From assembly GCA_937991435.1 (NCBI GenBank), contig CALKPY010000053.1, forward strand, positions 1-46,027: a stretch of DNA of 46,027 nt. The letters run 5' to 3'. Position 1 is the stretch's first letter, and every line of letters starts with the position of its first letter. The translations under genes were made by a program, and so were the position numbers. The notes below the pieces were generated by a model that was given only the letters and a program-made list of their open reading frames with translations, was not told the DNA's origin and made no database searches. Of this stretch, positions 7,895-16,180 are shown in pieces. Source of the DNA: an uncultured Acidimicrobiales bacterium. GTDB lineage: Bacteria > Actinomycetota > Acidimicrobiia > Acidimicrobiales > UBA10347.

Positions 7895-8620
7895 CTATTG
7901 GACCAGACGAAGACCTGCGGGACCAGACGAGGCACCGCCGAGCGTGACCTCGAACTCTGTGCGGTGAGCCGGATACAAGTGTTCGCTGACCAATGCTGGC
8001 GATCCATCGACGTCGATTGTCACGCGACGCACCCGCAAAAGAGGCGTTCCCGCAGCGACAAGCAATCGTTTTGCCACATCGGCGCCGGCGGCGATCGCTC
8101 CAATGACCTGAGTGACCTGACCGAGTTTGGCCCCGAGAAGATCCACAAACGAAGACGATTCAACCTCAGTGCGACTGAAATCGGCGCCGATCGAATGCTC
8201 ACACCAGACCGTCACGAGAGCAAACGGCTCGTCGTCGGCTAGATGAAGCCGCACCACCTCAAGCACCGAAGCTCCAAGCAACCGCCGCACGTCAGCAGGC
8301 GGTTCAACAAATCCGAACCGCAAGACGCTACGTGCAGACACCCGCCCAGCCTCGGCGAGCTGGGCTTCAATAGTCTCTAACGCATCGAGCGACTGGCGCA
8401 CCGAATCTGCGCCGACGTACCACCCAAATCCTTGACGGCTGTCAACGAGCCCTTCAGATCGCAATTCTTCGAGCGCTTTGCGGATCGTCACACGACTGGC
8501 GTCGTAGGCCTCAGACAGCTCAGACTCGCTCTGCAAGACAGACCCTGCCGCGTACTCACCGTCCGCGATTGCCGATCGCAAGGCCGACGCAATCTGCTTG
8601 TATCTAAATGTTCGAGCCAT
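7895..8620 (-). CDS. GntR family regulator, HutC/UTRA type
   Basis: A 241-residue regulator. The N-terminal winged helix is canonical GntR: RYKQIASALRSAIADGEYAAGSVLQSESELSEAY, then ASRVTIRKALEELRSEGLVDSRQGFGWYV (residues 5-70). The rest is a UTRA ligand domain (from about 90) ending in the typical VRRVTIDVDGSPALVSEHLYPAHRTEFEV strands. ATG 8620 is the first in-frame ATG before the winged helix. It is divergent from aconitase with 97 bp between, a gap that contains direct repeats and overlapping -10-like elements, so it probably controls aconitase and itself. In corynebacteria aconitase is controlled by a TetR protein (AcnR), so this would be a different arrangement. Ligand unknown; UTRA domains bind small acids or sugars. 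Confidence 0.88.
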   Translation of the reverse strand: MARTFRYKQIASALRSAIADGEYAAGSVLQSESELSEAYDASRVTIRKALEELRSEGLVDSRQGFGWYVGADSVRQSLDALETIEAQLAEAGRVSARSVLRFGFVEPPADVRRLLGASVLEVVRLHLADDEPFALVTVWCEHSIGADFSRTEVESSSFVDLLGAKLGQVTQVIGAIAAGADVAKRLLVAAGTPLLRVRRVTIDVDGSPALVSEHLYPAHRTEFEVTLGGASSGPAGLRLVQ

Positions 8621-8645
8621 AGTTCGCAGTTCACGGGGTATCGAA

Positions 8646-8670
8646 GCTTGTATTAAACTTGTACTATAGA
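8646..8670. promoter_or_regulatory. Divergent GntR/aconitase promoter with CTTGTA direct repeats
   Basis: Two CTTGTA copies at 8647-8652 and 8658-8663 are exactly 11 bp apart (one helical turn). A third copy, CTTGTAT, lies at 8597-8603 inside the gntR coding start. TACTAT at 8662-8667 is a fair -10 for aconitase and its overlap TATAGT (minus strand, 8664-8669) a fair -10 for gntR. The repeats would cover both, so they are candidate GntR sites. Confidence 0.45.
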
Positions 8671-8717
8671 CCCGTTGCACCGGAATTATTAGCCGCACAC
8701 CGAGGAGCCGCCACACC

Positions 8718-11006
8718 ATGGCCGTCTATGCCGAAACCCCAATCGAACTCGTCAACAAGGTGTACAGCACCCTCGATGACCGCCTGTCATGGGGCCGCAC
8801 CAAGCTGGGTCGACCGCTCACCCTCGCCGAAAAGATTCTGATCAACCACCTCGATGACCCCGAAACCGCAGGCCTCGAGCGCGGTGTCAGCTACACAGAC
8901 CTGCGGCCCGACCGCATTGCAATGCAAGACGCCACAGCGCAGATGGCATGGCTGCAGTTCATGACCGCCGGCCTTGCTCAAACCGCCGTGCCAACCACCA
9001 CGCATTGTGATCATCTGATCCAAGCACGCGTAGACGGCAAGACTGACCTTCTCGCCGCTGTTGACACGAACAAAGAGGTCTACGACTTCCTCGAAGCCGT
9101 GAGCTCGAAGTACAGCGCAGGTTTCTGGGCGCCTGGCTCCGGCATCATCCACCAGGTCGTACTCGAAAACTACGCATTTCCTGGCGGAATGATGCTCGGC
9201 ACTGACAGCCACACGCCAAATGCAGGTGGGGCAGCCATGATCGCTATCGGGGTTGGCGGAGCCGACGCTGTTGACGTGATGACCGGATTTGCCTGGAATG
9301 TCCGTTGGCCAAAAGCCATCGGCATCAAGCTCACCGGCGAACTCACCGGTTGGGCAGCGCCCAAAGACGTCATTCTCAAAGTCGCCGAGATCCTCACGGT
9401 CAAGGGCGGCACCGGCGCAATTGTTGAATACTTCGGCCCTGGCGCCGAAAGCCTCTCGGCCACTGGCAAAGCCACGATCTGCAACATGGGCGCAGAAATC
9501 GGCGCAACAACATCACTATTCGGATACGACGACGCCACAAGCCGCTACCTCAAAGCAACCGGCCGCGATGCAATCGACGACGCAGCCCGCGCCGTTGCCC
9601 ACCACCTTCGGGCCGACGACGAGGTTCTCGCCAACCCCGGCGAGTATTACGACCAACTCATCGAAATCGACCTCTCAACCCTCGAACCGCTGATCAACGG
9701 GCCTCACACCCCCGACCTCGCTCGCCCCTTATCGGCACTTGGCGCAGAAGCAGCCGACAAGGGCTGGCCGCTCGAGATCAGCGCCGCCCTCGTTGGCTCA
9801 TGCACCAACTCAAGCTACGAAGACATCAGTCGAGCTGCATCAATCGCCCGACACGCTGCCGCCAACGGTCTCAAGGCCAAGGTGCCTTTTATGGTCACCC
9901 CCGGCTCTGAAGCAACTATGCGCACCATCGAACGCGACGGCATGCTCGAAGCGCTCGAAGCAATCGGCGGCGTGGTCCTGGCGAATGCCTGCGGTCCATG
10001 TATCGGCCAGTGGAAACGCGATGACCGCGACGGCCGCGAAGGCACGACGAACACCATCATTACGAGCTACAACCGCAACTTCCCAAAACGCAACGACGGC
10101 GACGCCGCAACGCTCGCGTTTGTCACCAGTCCTGAGACCGTCGTAGCCCTCGCTTTGGCCGGCCGCGTCGACTTCGACCCACGAACCGACACGCTCACAA
10201 ACGACGCAGGCGAAGCAATCAGTCTCGAAGTCGGCGAGGCAATCGAGCTCCCTGAGCTCGGATTCGAAGACGGCGACTCGATGTTCATCGCCCCCGTCGA
10301 AGGCGCAGAAAACACCGAGATCACGGTAAACCCCGCCAGCGACCGGTTGCAGCTGCTTACTCCGTTCGCGCCGTGGAACGGCGACGATTACCTTGAACTA
10401 CCGATTCTGGGCAAGGGCATGGGCAAGGTCACCACCGACCACATCTCGATGGCAGGCCCTTGGCTGAAGTACCGAGGCCACCTGGAAAACATCTCAGGCA
10501 ACCTGTACCTCGGCGTCGTCAACGCCTACACCGGTGAAACCGAGTTGGCACTCGATCCGTCAGATGGTCAGACAAAGAGCTATCCAGAGATCGCCAAAAG
10601 TCTTCACGAAAAGGCCATCAGCTGGGTCTTTATTGGCGAAGAGAACGTCGGCGAAGGCTCGAGCCGTGAACATGCAGCGATGGAACCCCGCTTCCGTGGT
10701 TGCAGCGCCGTGTTCGCCAAGTCGTTTGCTCGCATTCACGAAACAAACTTGAAGAAGCAAGGCGTATTGGCCCTGACCTTCGCTGACCCAGACTTCTGGG
10801 GCGCAATCGGCGAAAGCGACACCATTTCGATCACCGGACTTGCTGAACTTGCTCCCGGTCGGCCCGTCGAGTGCGTGTTGCACAAGTCTGACGGTGAAAG
10901 TATTGAGTTCCAGGCAATTCATACCATGAACGAGGACCAGATCGGCTGGTTCCGGTCTGGTTCCGCGTTGAACCTAATTCGCGAGCAGGTGTCCGCCCAG
11001 AACTGA
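8718..11006 (+). CDS. acn: Aconitate hydratase, mitochondrial type
   Basis: A 762-residue 4Fe-4S aconitase interconverting citrate and isocitrate in the TCA cycle. Length and motifs match the mitochondrial-type enzyme (about 750-780), not the 900-residue AcnA usual in mycobacteria and streptomycetes: RGVSYTDLRPDRIAMQDATAQMA near residue 54, THCDHLIQA, GSGIIHQVVLENYAFPG, GTDSHTPNAGG. Cluster ligands are C362 (SCTNSSYED), C425 and C428 (ACGPCIG). The C-terminal swivel domain has the GEGSSREHAAMEPR substrate loop. GGAG lies 10 nt upstream of the ATG. The divergent GntR gene is its likely regulator. It ends in TGA just before the 16-bp tandem array shared with the SDR gene. Confidence 0.95.
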   Translation: MAVYAETPIELVNKVYSTLDDRLSWGRTKLGRPLTLAEKILINHLDDPETAGLERGVSYTDLRPDRIAMQDATAQMAWLQFMTAGLAQTAVPTTTHCDHLIQARVDGKTDLLAAVDTNKEVYDFLEAVSSKYSAGFWAPGSGIIHQVVLENYAFPGGMMLGTDSHTPNAGGAAMIAIGVGGADAVDVMTGFAWNVRWPKAIGIKLTGELTGWAAPKDVILKVAEILTVKGGTGAIVEYFGPGAESLSATGKATICNMGAEIGATTSLFGYDDATSRYLKATGRDAIDDAARAVAHHLRADDEVLANPGEYYDQLIEIDLSTLEPLINGPHTPDLARPLSALGAEAADKGWPLEISAALVGSCTNSSYEDISRAASIARHAAANGLKAKVPFMVTPGSEATMRTIERDGMLEALEAIGGVVLANACGPCIGQWKRDDRDGREGTTNTIITSYNRNFPKRNDGDAATLAFVTSPETVVALALAGRVDFDPRTDTLTNDAGEAISLEVGEAIELPELGFEDGDSMFIAPVEGAENTEITVNPASDRLQLLTPFAPWNGDDYLELPILGKGMGKVTTDHISMAGPWLKYRGHLENISGNLYLGVVNAYTGETELALDPSDGQTKSYPEIAKSLHEKAISWVFIGEENVGEGSSREHAAMEPRFRGCSAVFAKSFARIHETNLKKQGVLALTFADPDFWGAIGESDTISITGLAELAPGRPVECVLHKSDGESIEFQAIHTMNEDQIGWFRSGSALNLIREQVSAQN

Positions 11007-11015
11007 GCAGACCGC

Positions 11016-11095
11016 TCTTAGGTGCTCATGGTCTTAGGTGCTCATGGTCTTAGGTGCTCATGGTCTTAGGTGCTCATGGTCTTAGGTGCTCATAG
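11016..11095. repeat. Five-copy 16-bp tandem array made from the SDR gene's last codons
   Basis: Five head-to-tail copies of TCTTAGGTGCTCATGG; the first four are identical and the fifth differs by one base (ATAG). On the minus strand each copy contains ATG AGC ACC TAA, the last four codons of the SDR gene, whose stop is in the copy nearest the gene. The array fills the convergent gap between aconitase and SDR. Near-identity suggests recent slippage or recombination and possible length differences between strains. Confidence 0.95.
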
Positions 11096-11807
11096 CCCCG
11101 TCGACCGCTATCTCGGCGCCAGTCACGTAACTGGCTTCGTCTGACAGCAGGAAGATCACGACGTCCGCGACTTCTTCTGAAGTCGCGGTTCTTCCAAGCG
11201 GAACCATGGCCGTGAGAGCGTCATTGGCCCCGCCACTGAGTTGACTCAACATCTCGGTCTCGATGAGGCCGGGGTGAACCGAATTGACCCGAATTCCATG
11301 CGGCGCGAGTTCACGCGCTGCTGCTTTACTCATGCCGCGAACGGCCCATTTACTCGCGGTGTACCCAATCGTGCCAAGCCCTCGCAGGCCAGCAACCGAC
11401 GAGATGTTGACGATCGAACCACCTCCGTTGTCTTTCATTACCGGCGCAACATGAACCATGCCGTTGAAAACCCCAACCTGGTTGACCTCAGTGATGAGAC
11501 GAAAGCTGTCGACGTCGCCTTCAAGCACGCCACCGTGGCGAAAGATCCCCGCGTTGTTGACCAATCCATCGATGCGACCGTGCTCTGCCGTTACGGCACC
11601 AACAACATCAACCCAGCTCGCCGCTTGGGTTACGTCGAGCCGGTGATAGGCACCACCGGCCCGGTTCGCGACATCGATACCTTCGTCATCGAGCACGTCG
11701 GTGACCACGACGGTGGCTCCAGCTGCGGCGGCTTTTAGAGCTTCGGCCTCGCCTTGGCCCCGCGCTGCACCAGTAATCAAGATCACCGCATTGTCGAGAC
11801 GGGCCAT
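11082..11807 (-). CDS. Short-chain dehydrogenase/reductase (hydroxysteroid dehydrogenase-like)
   Basis: A 241-residue classical SDR oxidoreductase. It has TGAARGQG (residues 12-19, coenzyme loop), VVVTDVLDDEG, where the Asp after the second strand points to NAD(H), the NNAG motif near residue 88, and the catalytic Ser and YxxxK in NISSVAGLRG and YTASK. The pattern, including PGLIETEM and the C-terminal VTGAEIAVDG, is like 3-alpha/20-beta-hydroxysteroid dehydrogenases, but substrate cannot be told from sequence. A GGAGGA ribosome site precedes the ATG. Its final codons MST-stop lie in the tandem array. It is divergent from the M23 peptidase gene with 59 bp between. Confidence 0.9.
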   Translation of the reverse strand: MARLDNAVILITGAARGQGEAEALKAAAAGATVVVTDVLDDEGIDVANRAGGAYHRLDVTQAASWVDVVGAVTAEHGRIDGLVNNAGIFRHGGVLEGDVDSFRLITEVNQVGVFNGMVHVAPVMKDNGGGSIVNISSVAGLRGLGTIGYTASKWAVRGMSKAAARELAPHGIRVNSVHPGLIETEMLSQLSGGANDALTAMVPLGRTATSEEVADVVIFLLSDEASYVTGAEIAVDGAMST

Positions 11808-11866
11808 ATCGTTGTCCTCCCCCGTTAGTGTTGTAGCGCACCGTAGTAGGCGGGCACCTTGCGACC

Positions 11867-13192
11867 ATGTCTGAGTTTCCCCGCTACCAAAAGATCGCTG
11901 CCTTACTCGCAGTCTCGATTGTGGTCATCGTCACCCTCGCCGCCATATCGGCGAGCGGGTCAAACGTTGACGACGACGACACGACAGCGGCAGCAAACGC
12001 TGAGGCAGAGCCGATAAACGTGCCGATTCTTGAGCGACCTCGAGCGCTCTGGAGCGATATCGCTCCCACAATTCGCGGCGCGGAAAATACAACGTCGCCT
12101 GTTCCGTGCTCCTACGTCGACGAGCGCGAGCCCGAGCCGAACAATTTTTTGAGCCTCACCCCAGCGCTTACGTTTATATGCGACCAGCGTGGTCTACCGG
12201 CACGGCCTATTGCCCCTGGCCGGGTTGTCATGATCATTGACCAACCCCCGCTGAATAGCTTCAAAGCGGACTTGGTTTCCGCTGGCAACGACGGACCATG
12301 GCTCAGGGCGGTCTCATACGGCCCCTTTGTTGTCATCGACCACGGCCCACTCAATGGCACGGCAAATGCCACCTCGGTCTATGCCGCTCTCGATTCCATC
12401 AATCCGGATCTTCGACTCGGCCAATTGGTTGACACATCGACCGACCTCGGCGTGCTGAGCGCTCGTATGGTCAACGACACGATCGTTAACGGAGTGTTGG
12501 CCTTTGAGTTTCTTTCTGACGACACCAGATTCGGAAGCGATCCGCTACGCGACTCCCCCGTTTCCGCAGCCCAGAGTTCTGCGCTTGCCGCCAAACTGGC
12601 GCCGTCATTTCGGCTTCCGGCGCCAACATGCACACTCCCATTTGGTAACAACGATCTGGTCGTCGGCGCTCCTCGCGAATATCGATCAGGCACCCACAAC
12701 GGGCTCGACTTCAACTGCGGCACCGTTGACCACGAAATAGTCGCGTCGGCAGATGGCCAGGTGATCTTTGTTGTCGACGACTATGTCGATGCCCCTACTG
12801 AAGATCGCAACGGCGTCTTGGCGAATGCCGCTCAGGCGATTGACACTCCCTTTTGGACCCTTGCGATGTTGTACGGAAATGTCGTAGTGATGGATCACGA
12901 AATTCCAGGCGTCGACGGCCATGTAGTAACGATCTCAGCGCACCTAAGCGAAGTCGCGGAGAACATTGTTCCCGGGGCATTGATCGAGGCAGGAACGGTG
13001 CTCGGGCAGGCTGGCAACCGCGGTACGTCAACAGCATCGGCGGGCGTGCTCGACAACGATGGATCGGTGCACCTGCACTGGGAACTTCATGTCAACGACC
13101 GCCCGGTCGGCTACTTACAGGATCCGGTTGACACCGAGCCGCTGTATCGGCAGATTCTTTGCGGCGCGAGCGCAACCGACGCCGGCTGCTGA
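11867..13192 (+). CDS. Secreted or membrane-anchored M23 family metallopeptidase
   Basis: A 441-residue protein with a short basic N-terminus, one hydrophobic helix at residues 11-30 (signal peptide or anchor), an acidic linker, a middle domain of about 200 residues that I do not recognise, and a C-terminal LytM/M23 domain. Metal-binding motifs are seen: HNGLD (H277, D281) for HxxxD and HLHWEL (H402, H404) for HxH, with TISAHL between and the GTVLGQAGNRGTS turn typical of M23. Such enzymes cut peptidoglycan cross-links outside the cell, or act as inactive cell-wall regulators; here the zinc ligands look intact. It is convergent with the S4 gene, leaving only 3 bp between stops. Confidence 0.85.
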   Translation: MSEFPRYQKIAALLAVSIVVIVTLAAISASGSNVDDDDTTAAANAEAEPINVPILERPRALWSDIAPTIRGAENTTSPVPCSYVDEREPEPNNFLSLTPALTFICDQRGLPARPIAPGRVVMIIDQPPLNSFKADLVSAGNDGPWLRAVSYGPFVVIDHGPLNGTANATSVYAALDSINPDLRLGQLVDTSTDLGVLSARMVNDTIVNGVLAFEFLSDDTRFGSDPLRDSPVSAAQSSALAAKLAPSFRLPAPTCTLPFGNNDLVVGAPREYRSGTHNGLDFNCGTVDHEIVASADGQVIFVVDDYVDAPTEDRNGVLANAAQAIDTPFWTLAMLYGNVVVMDHEIPGVDGHVVTISAHLSEVAENIVPGALIEAGTVLGQAGNRGTSTASAGVLDNDGSVHLHWELHVNDRPVGYLQDPVDTEPLYRQILCGASATDAGC

Positions 13193-13195
13193 TTC

Positions 13196-13591
13196 TCAGC
13201 GGTCGCCGCGGCCGAGAAACTTGTCGATTTGACGCCGATCTCTTTTGGTGGGGCGACCGCTGCCACGCACGCGCTCTGCCCATGCGGCATCAATACGTTC
13301 CTGCCGAGACCGGGGCTGCGGTCGTTGGTCCTCGGGCGTGAGATCGGTGTAGCACTCAACGGCGATGTCGGCTCCCACCCGTTTTTCGACGATGCGCTCG
13401 ACACGCCATGTGCTCGTCAGCCCTTTACGTCGCACCGAGACTTCGTCGCCGATACTGACCCGCCGCGCTGATTTCGCGGGTTCGCCCGCAACACGCACCC
13501 GGCCGCTTGAACAGGCCTCACCAGCCGAGGTGCGCGTTTTGAATATGCGCACGGCCCAGAGCCACTTATCGACACGCACCTGGTCGGCCAT
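13196..13591 (-). CDS. S4 domain RNA-binding protein (Hsp15/HslR-like)
   Basis: A 131-residue protein whose first 60 residues form an S4 RNA-binding domain: RVDKWLWAVRIFKTRTSAGEACSSGRVRVAG, then SARRVSIGDEVSV. The C-terminal tail is basic, with RSRQERIDAAWAERVRG and RPTKRDRRQIDKFLG, as in Hsp15-like proteins that rescue stalled 50S subunits. GGGAGAA precedes the ATG. The start overlaps the upstream M50 protease stop (TGATG), so it is the third gene of the glnS operon. Family is clear; the 50S-recycling role is by analogy. Confidence 0.85.
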   Translation of the reverse strand: MADQVRVDKWLWAVRIFKTRTSAGEACSSGRVRVAGEPAKSARRVSIGDEVSVRRKGLTSTWRVERIVEKRVGADIAVECYTDLTPEDQRPQPRSRQERIDAAWAERVRGSGRPTKRDRRQIDKFLGRGDR

Positions 13592-14367
13592 CAGTTCTCC
13601 CAGAACCGGAACTCGTACCAGCCGGCCACCCGCAGCGAGTCCAACGAAGGCCCACCGAGGAACTCGCTGGCACCATCAGTGAGGTTCCAAAAGGCGTCAC
13701 GCACCGGCGTGTCCACCCACAGGGCCACCAGCAAAATCATCATTCCGTACTGACGCAATGGACGAACTGCGGACCTGGCCTGAGCAGATAAATGCGGTTC
13801 GATGATCCCAAAACCGTCGAGGCCCGGAATCGGAAGCAGATTCAGAATCATCGCGATCACCTGTATCCAACCCAAGAAACCAAGCGCAACGACGAACCTG
13901 GGATCAGCCGAGTCGAGCAGACCGAGCCGAATCGGCATGAGGCACGCCAACGCACAGATCGCAGTTGCGGCTGGACCCGCGGCGCTGACCATGCTTCGCC
14001 AGATCTTGTCGGGGATCGCTGCGTGGTTGATCCATACCGCACCACCCGGAAGCCCGATACCGCCGATCACGAGAATCAGCAGCGGAAACAGCAGCGACGT
14101 GCCTAAGTCCGCGTAGCGACGTACATCGAGAGTCAGGTAACCCTTATCAGCAACGCTGTGATCTCCCCCGCCATATGCGACCGCGGCGTGACCGAATTCG
14201 TGAAGAGTCAGCGAGAGAACCCAGCCAGCTGCCACAAACAGGAAGACGCCCAGACCGCCGGGGTCCTGTCCGGACCAAAGCAGCCAGCCGAGCGTTGCGG
14301 TCACGCCGAGGATCAGGAAGAACACAGGGCTTGGCCTGAAACGGTCCGTACCCGCGTATGTACTCAT
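13591..14367 (-). CDS. Site-2 protease family membrane metalloprotease (M50)
   Basis: A 258-residue polytopic membrane protein of the rhomboid-unrelated S2P/SpoIVFB group. The zinc motif HEFGH is at residues 56-60 in a transmembrane helix, and the third ligand motif NLLPIPGLDG at 176-185. I count about five to six hydrophobic segments: 14-31, 40-60, 90-108, 126-145, 158-178 and one near 205-218. No PDZ domain is present, as in the smaller S2P class. These proteases cut membrane-bound regulators; no anti-sigma factor is nearby, so the target is unknown. It lies 7 nt after glnS and overlaps the S4 gene by 1 nt. Confidence 0.88.
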   Translation of the reverse strand: MSTYAGTDRFRPSPVFFLILGVTATLGWLLWSGQDPGGLGVFLFVAAGWVLSLTLHEFGHAAVAYGGGDHSVADKGYLTLDVRRYADLGTSLLFPLLILVIGGIGLPGGAVWINHAAIPDKIWRSMVSAAGPAATAICALACLMPIRLGLLDSADPRFVVALGFLGWIQVIAMILNLLPIPGLDGFGIIEPHLSAQARSAVRPLRQYGMMILLVALWVDTPVRDAFWNLTDGASEFLGGPSLDSLRVAGWYEFRFWEN

Positions 14368-14374
14368 TTTTTAC

Positions 14375-16048
14375 TCAGGTCCGTTTCTGAATTCGAGACC
14401 ACTCATCTCTCAGCCCGACCGTTCGGTGAAACAGCATCGACTCGTCGAGGTCACGAGCGAAGTAGCCGATGCGTTCGAACTGTACGACCTGTCCGGGTTG
14501 AGTTTCGACGAGAGCCGGTTCGACCTGTGCTGTGACGATTTCGACCGAGTTCACGTTCAGGCTGTCGAGCGGGTCCGAGTCGCCTGAGCCCGGATGACTG
14601 TCAGTGAAGAGACGGTTATAGAGACGGATCTCGGCTTCGATTGCGTGGCTGGCCGACACCCAATGCATGGTTGCTTTGACTTTGCGGCCGTCAGGCGCCT
14701 GTCCGCCCGCCGTTTCGGGGTCATAGGTCGCATGCACCTCTGTCAACTCGCCATCATCGCCGTAGACAACGTTGGTGCACGTGACGAAGTAGCCGCTTCG
14801 CAATCTGACTTCTCGCCCTGGTGCTAGCCGGAAGAATTTCTTTGGCGGATCGACCATAAAGTCATCACGCTCGATCCAAAGCTCACCGCTGAACGGGACT
14901 TCGCGGGTTTCAGCAGATTCATCTTCAGGGTTGTTGACAACAGTCCTCATCTCAACGTGCCCTTCTGGCCAGTTGGTCAGCACGAGCTTGAGCGGCTTCA
15001 GGACCGCCATACGTCGCTCCGACACACGGTTGAGTTCGGTTCGCACGAATGACTCGAGCAATTCGACCTCGGTCGTTCCGCTGACCTTGCCCACACTTAT
15101 GTGGGCGCAGAAGTCGCGCAGCGCCGCTGCGGGGTAGCCGCGACGGCGGAGGCCACGCACCGTCGGCATTTGTGCGTCGTCCCAGCCTGAAACAACACCG
15201 GTGTCGACTAGATGTGCGAGCTTGCGCTTGGACAACACCGTGTGCGTAAGGCTGAGCCGGTTGAATTCGGTCTGCTGCGGGCGGCTGGCTGGCAGACCGA
15301 GGCTGTCAAGAAACCACTCATAGAGCTCACGGTTATTCTCAAACTCAAGGGTGCAGAACGAGTGGGTCACCCCTTCGATCGCGTCGCTTTGACCGTGTGC
15401 CCAGTCGTAGTTTGGATAGATGCACCAGTCATCACCAGTGCGGTGATGTGTGACGTGCCGGATTCGGTACATGAGCGGATCACGCATTGACATGTTGGCA
15501 TGCGTCATGTCGATTTTTGCTCGAAGTACACGCTCGCCATCGCCGAATTCGCCCGCTTTCATACGGTGCAACAGGTCGAGGTTTTCCTCGACCAAACGGT
15601 CACGCCATGGACTATTCGTGCCGGGCGTCGTGAAGTCGCCACGAGCTTCAGCAATTTCAGCAGCTGACTGGTCATCGACATAGGCGAGGCCAGCTTCGAC
15701 CAGTTGCACGGCCCACGCGAAGAGCTGCTCGAAGTAGTCGCTAGCAAACAGCGGTCCCGTGGCGCTGGTGAATCCCAACCACTGCAGGTCTTGTTCGATG
15801 GCCGCGACGAATTCGGCCGATTCCTTCTCAGGATTCGTATCGTCAAAGCGCAAATTACAGGTGCCATCAAACTCGTGCGCGACGCCAAAGTTCAGACAGA
15901 TTGACTTCACGTGCCCGACATGCAAGTACCCGTTTGGCTCCGGGGGAAACCGAGTCTGCACCCGTCCGCCGTGCAGTCCTTTTGCATTGTCGGAACGAAT
16001 GAGCTCACGGATGAAATCAGTCTTGTCGGCCTCTGGTGTGTCTTCCAC
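14375..16048 (-). CDS. glnS: Glutaminyl-tRNA synthetase
   Basis: A 557-residue class I synthetase that charges tRNA-Gln directly with glutamine. Signatures are PPEPNGYLHVGH (HIGH motif, residues 36-46), RFDDTNPEKE at 67-76, YDWAHGQSDAIEGVTHS near 214-230 and VLSKRKL (KMSKS motif, 271-277), followed by the two C-terminal beta-barrel anticodon domains. Glutamine specificity follows from this GlnRS pattern and the barrels. Many actinobacteria lack GlnRS and use Glu-tRNA-Gln amidation (GatCAB), so its presence is notable. The start is GTG 16048, with TAGAGT 6 nt upstream, so the transcript is probably leaderless. It heads an operon with the M50 protease and the S4 protein. Confidence 0.95.
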   Translation of the reverse strand: MEDTPEADKTDFIRELIRSDNAKGLHGGRVQTRFPPEPNGYLHVGHVKSICLNFGVAHEFDGTCNLRFDDTNPEKESAEFVAAIEQDLQWLGFTSATGPLFASDYFEQLFAWAVQLVEAGLAYVDDQSAAEIAEARGDFTTPGTNSPWRDRLVEENLDLLHRMKAGEFGDGERVLRAKIDMTHANMSMRDPLMYRIRHVTHHRTGDDWCIYPNYDWAHGQSDAIEGVTHSFCTLEFENNRELYEWFLDSLGLPASRPQQTEFNRLSLTHTVLSKRKLAHLVDTGVVSGWDDAQMPTVRGLRRRGYPAAALRDFCAHISVGKVSGTTEVELLESFVRTELNRVSERRMAVLKPLKLVLTNWPEGHVEMRTVVNNPEDESAETREVPFSGELWIERDDFMVDPPKKFFRLAPGREVRLRSGYFVTCTNVVYGDDGELTEVHATYDPETAGGQAPDGRKVKATMHWVSASHAIEAEIRLYNRLFTDSHPGSGDSDPLDSLNVNSVEIVTAQVEPALVETQPGQVVQFERIGYFARDLDESMLFHRTVGLRDEWSRIQKRT

Positions 16049-16054
16049 CGTCTA

Positions 16055-16060
16055 ACTCTA
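16055..16060 (-). promoter_or_regulatory. Candidate leaderless -10 for glnS
   Basis: On the minus strand TAGAGT is followed by 6 nt and the GTG start codon. A GAGG sequence further upstream is too far to serve as a ribosome site, which favours a leaderless reading. Confidence 0.5.
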
Positions 16061-16144
16061 TGACCTCACCCCATGCTTGACGGAAGCACTTCCACAAGTC
16101 CCGAACCGCGGCAACGCGTCGAGCACAGAATCAAACCTGTGCGC

Positions 16145-16150
16145 TAGCCT
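16145..16150 (+). promoter_or_regulatory. Candidate leaderless -10 for the short leader ORF
   Basis: TAGCCT is followed by 6 nt (GCCGCC) and GTG at 16157. The -35 candidate at 17-bp spacing, AGCACA, is weak. Confidence 0.45.
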
Positions 16151-16156
16151 GCCGCC

Positions 16157-16180
16157 GTGAATACAGGTCTGACGTCGTGA
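16157..16180 (+). CDS. Seven-codon upstream ORF coupled to the hydrolase-like gene
   Basis: GTG AAT ACA GGT CTG ACG TCG TGA would encode MNTGLTS. It starts where a leaderless transcript from TAGCCT would begin and its TGA overlaps the GTG start of the next gene as GTGA. Leaderless short upstream ORFs are known in mycobacteria. The peptide has no obvious attenuator residues. Support is positional only. Confidence 0.35.
   Translation: MNTGLTS

Noticed and set aside
11016-11095. Tandem 16-bp repeats as a CRISPR array
   Set aside because: Repeats are contiguous with no spacers, and they derive from the SDR 3' end.
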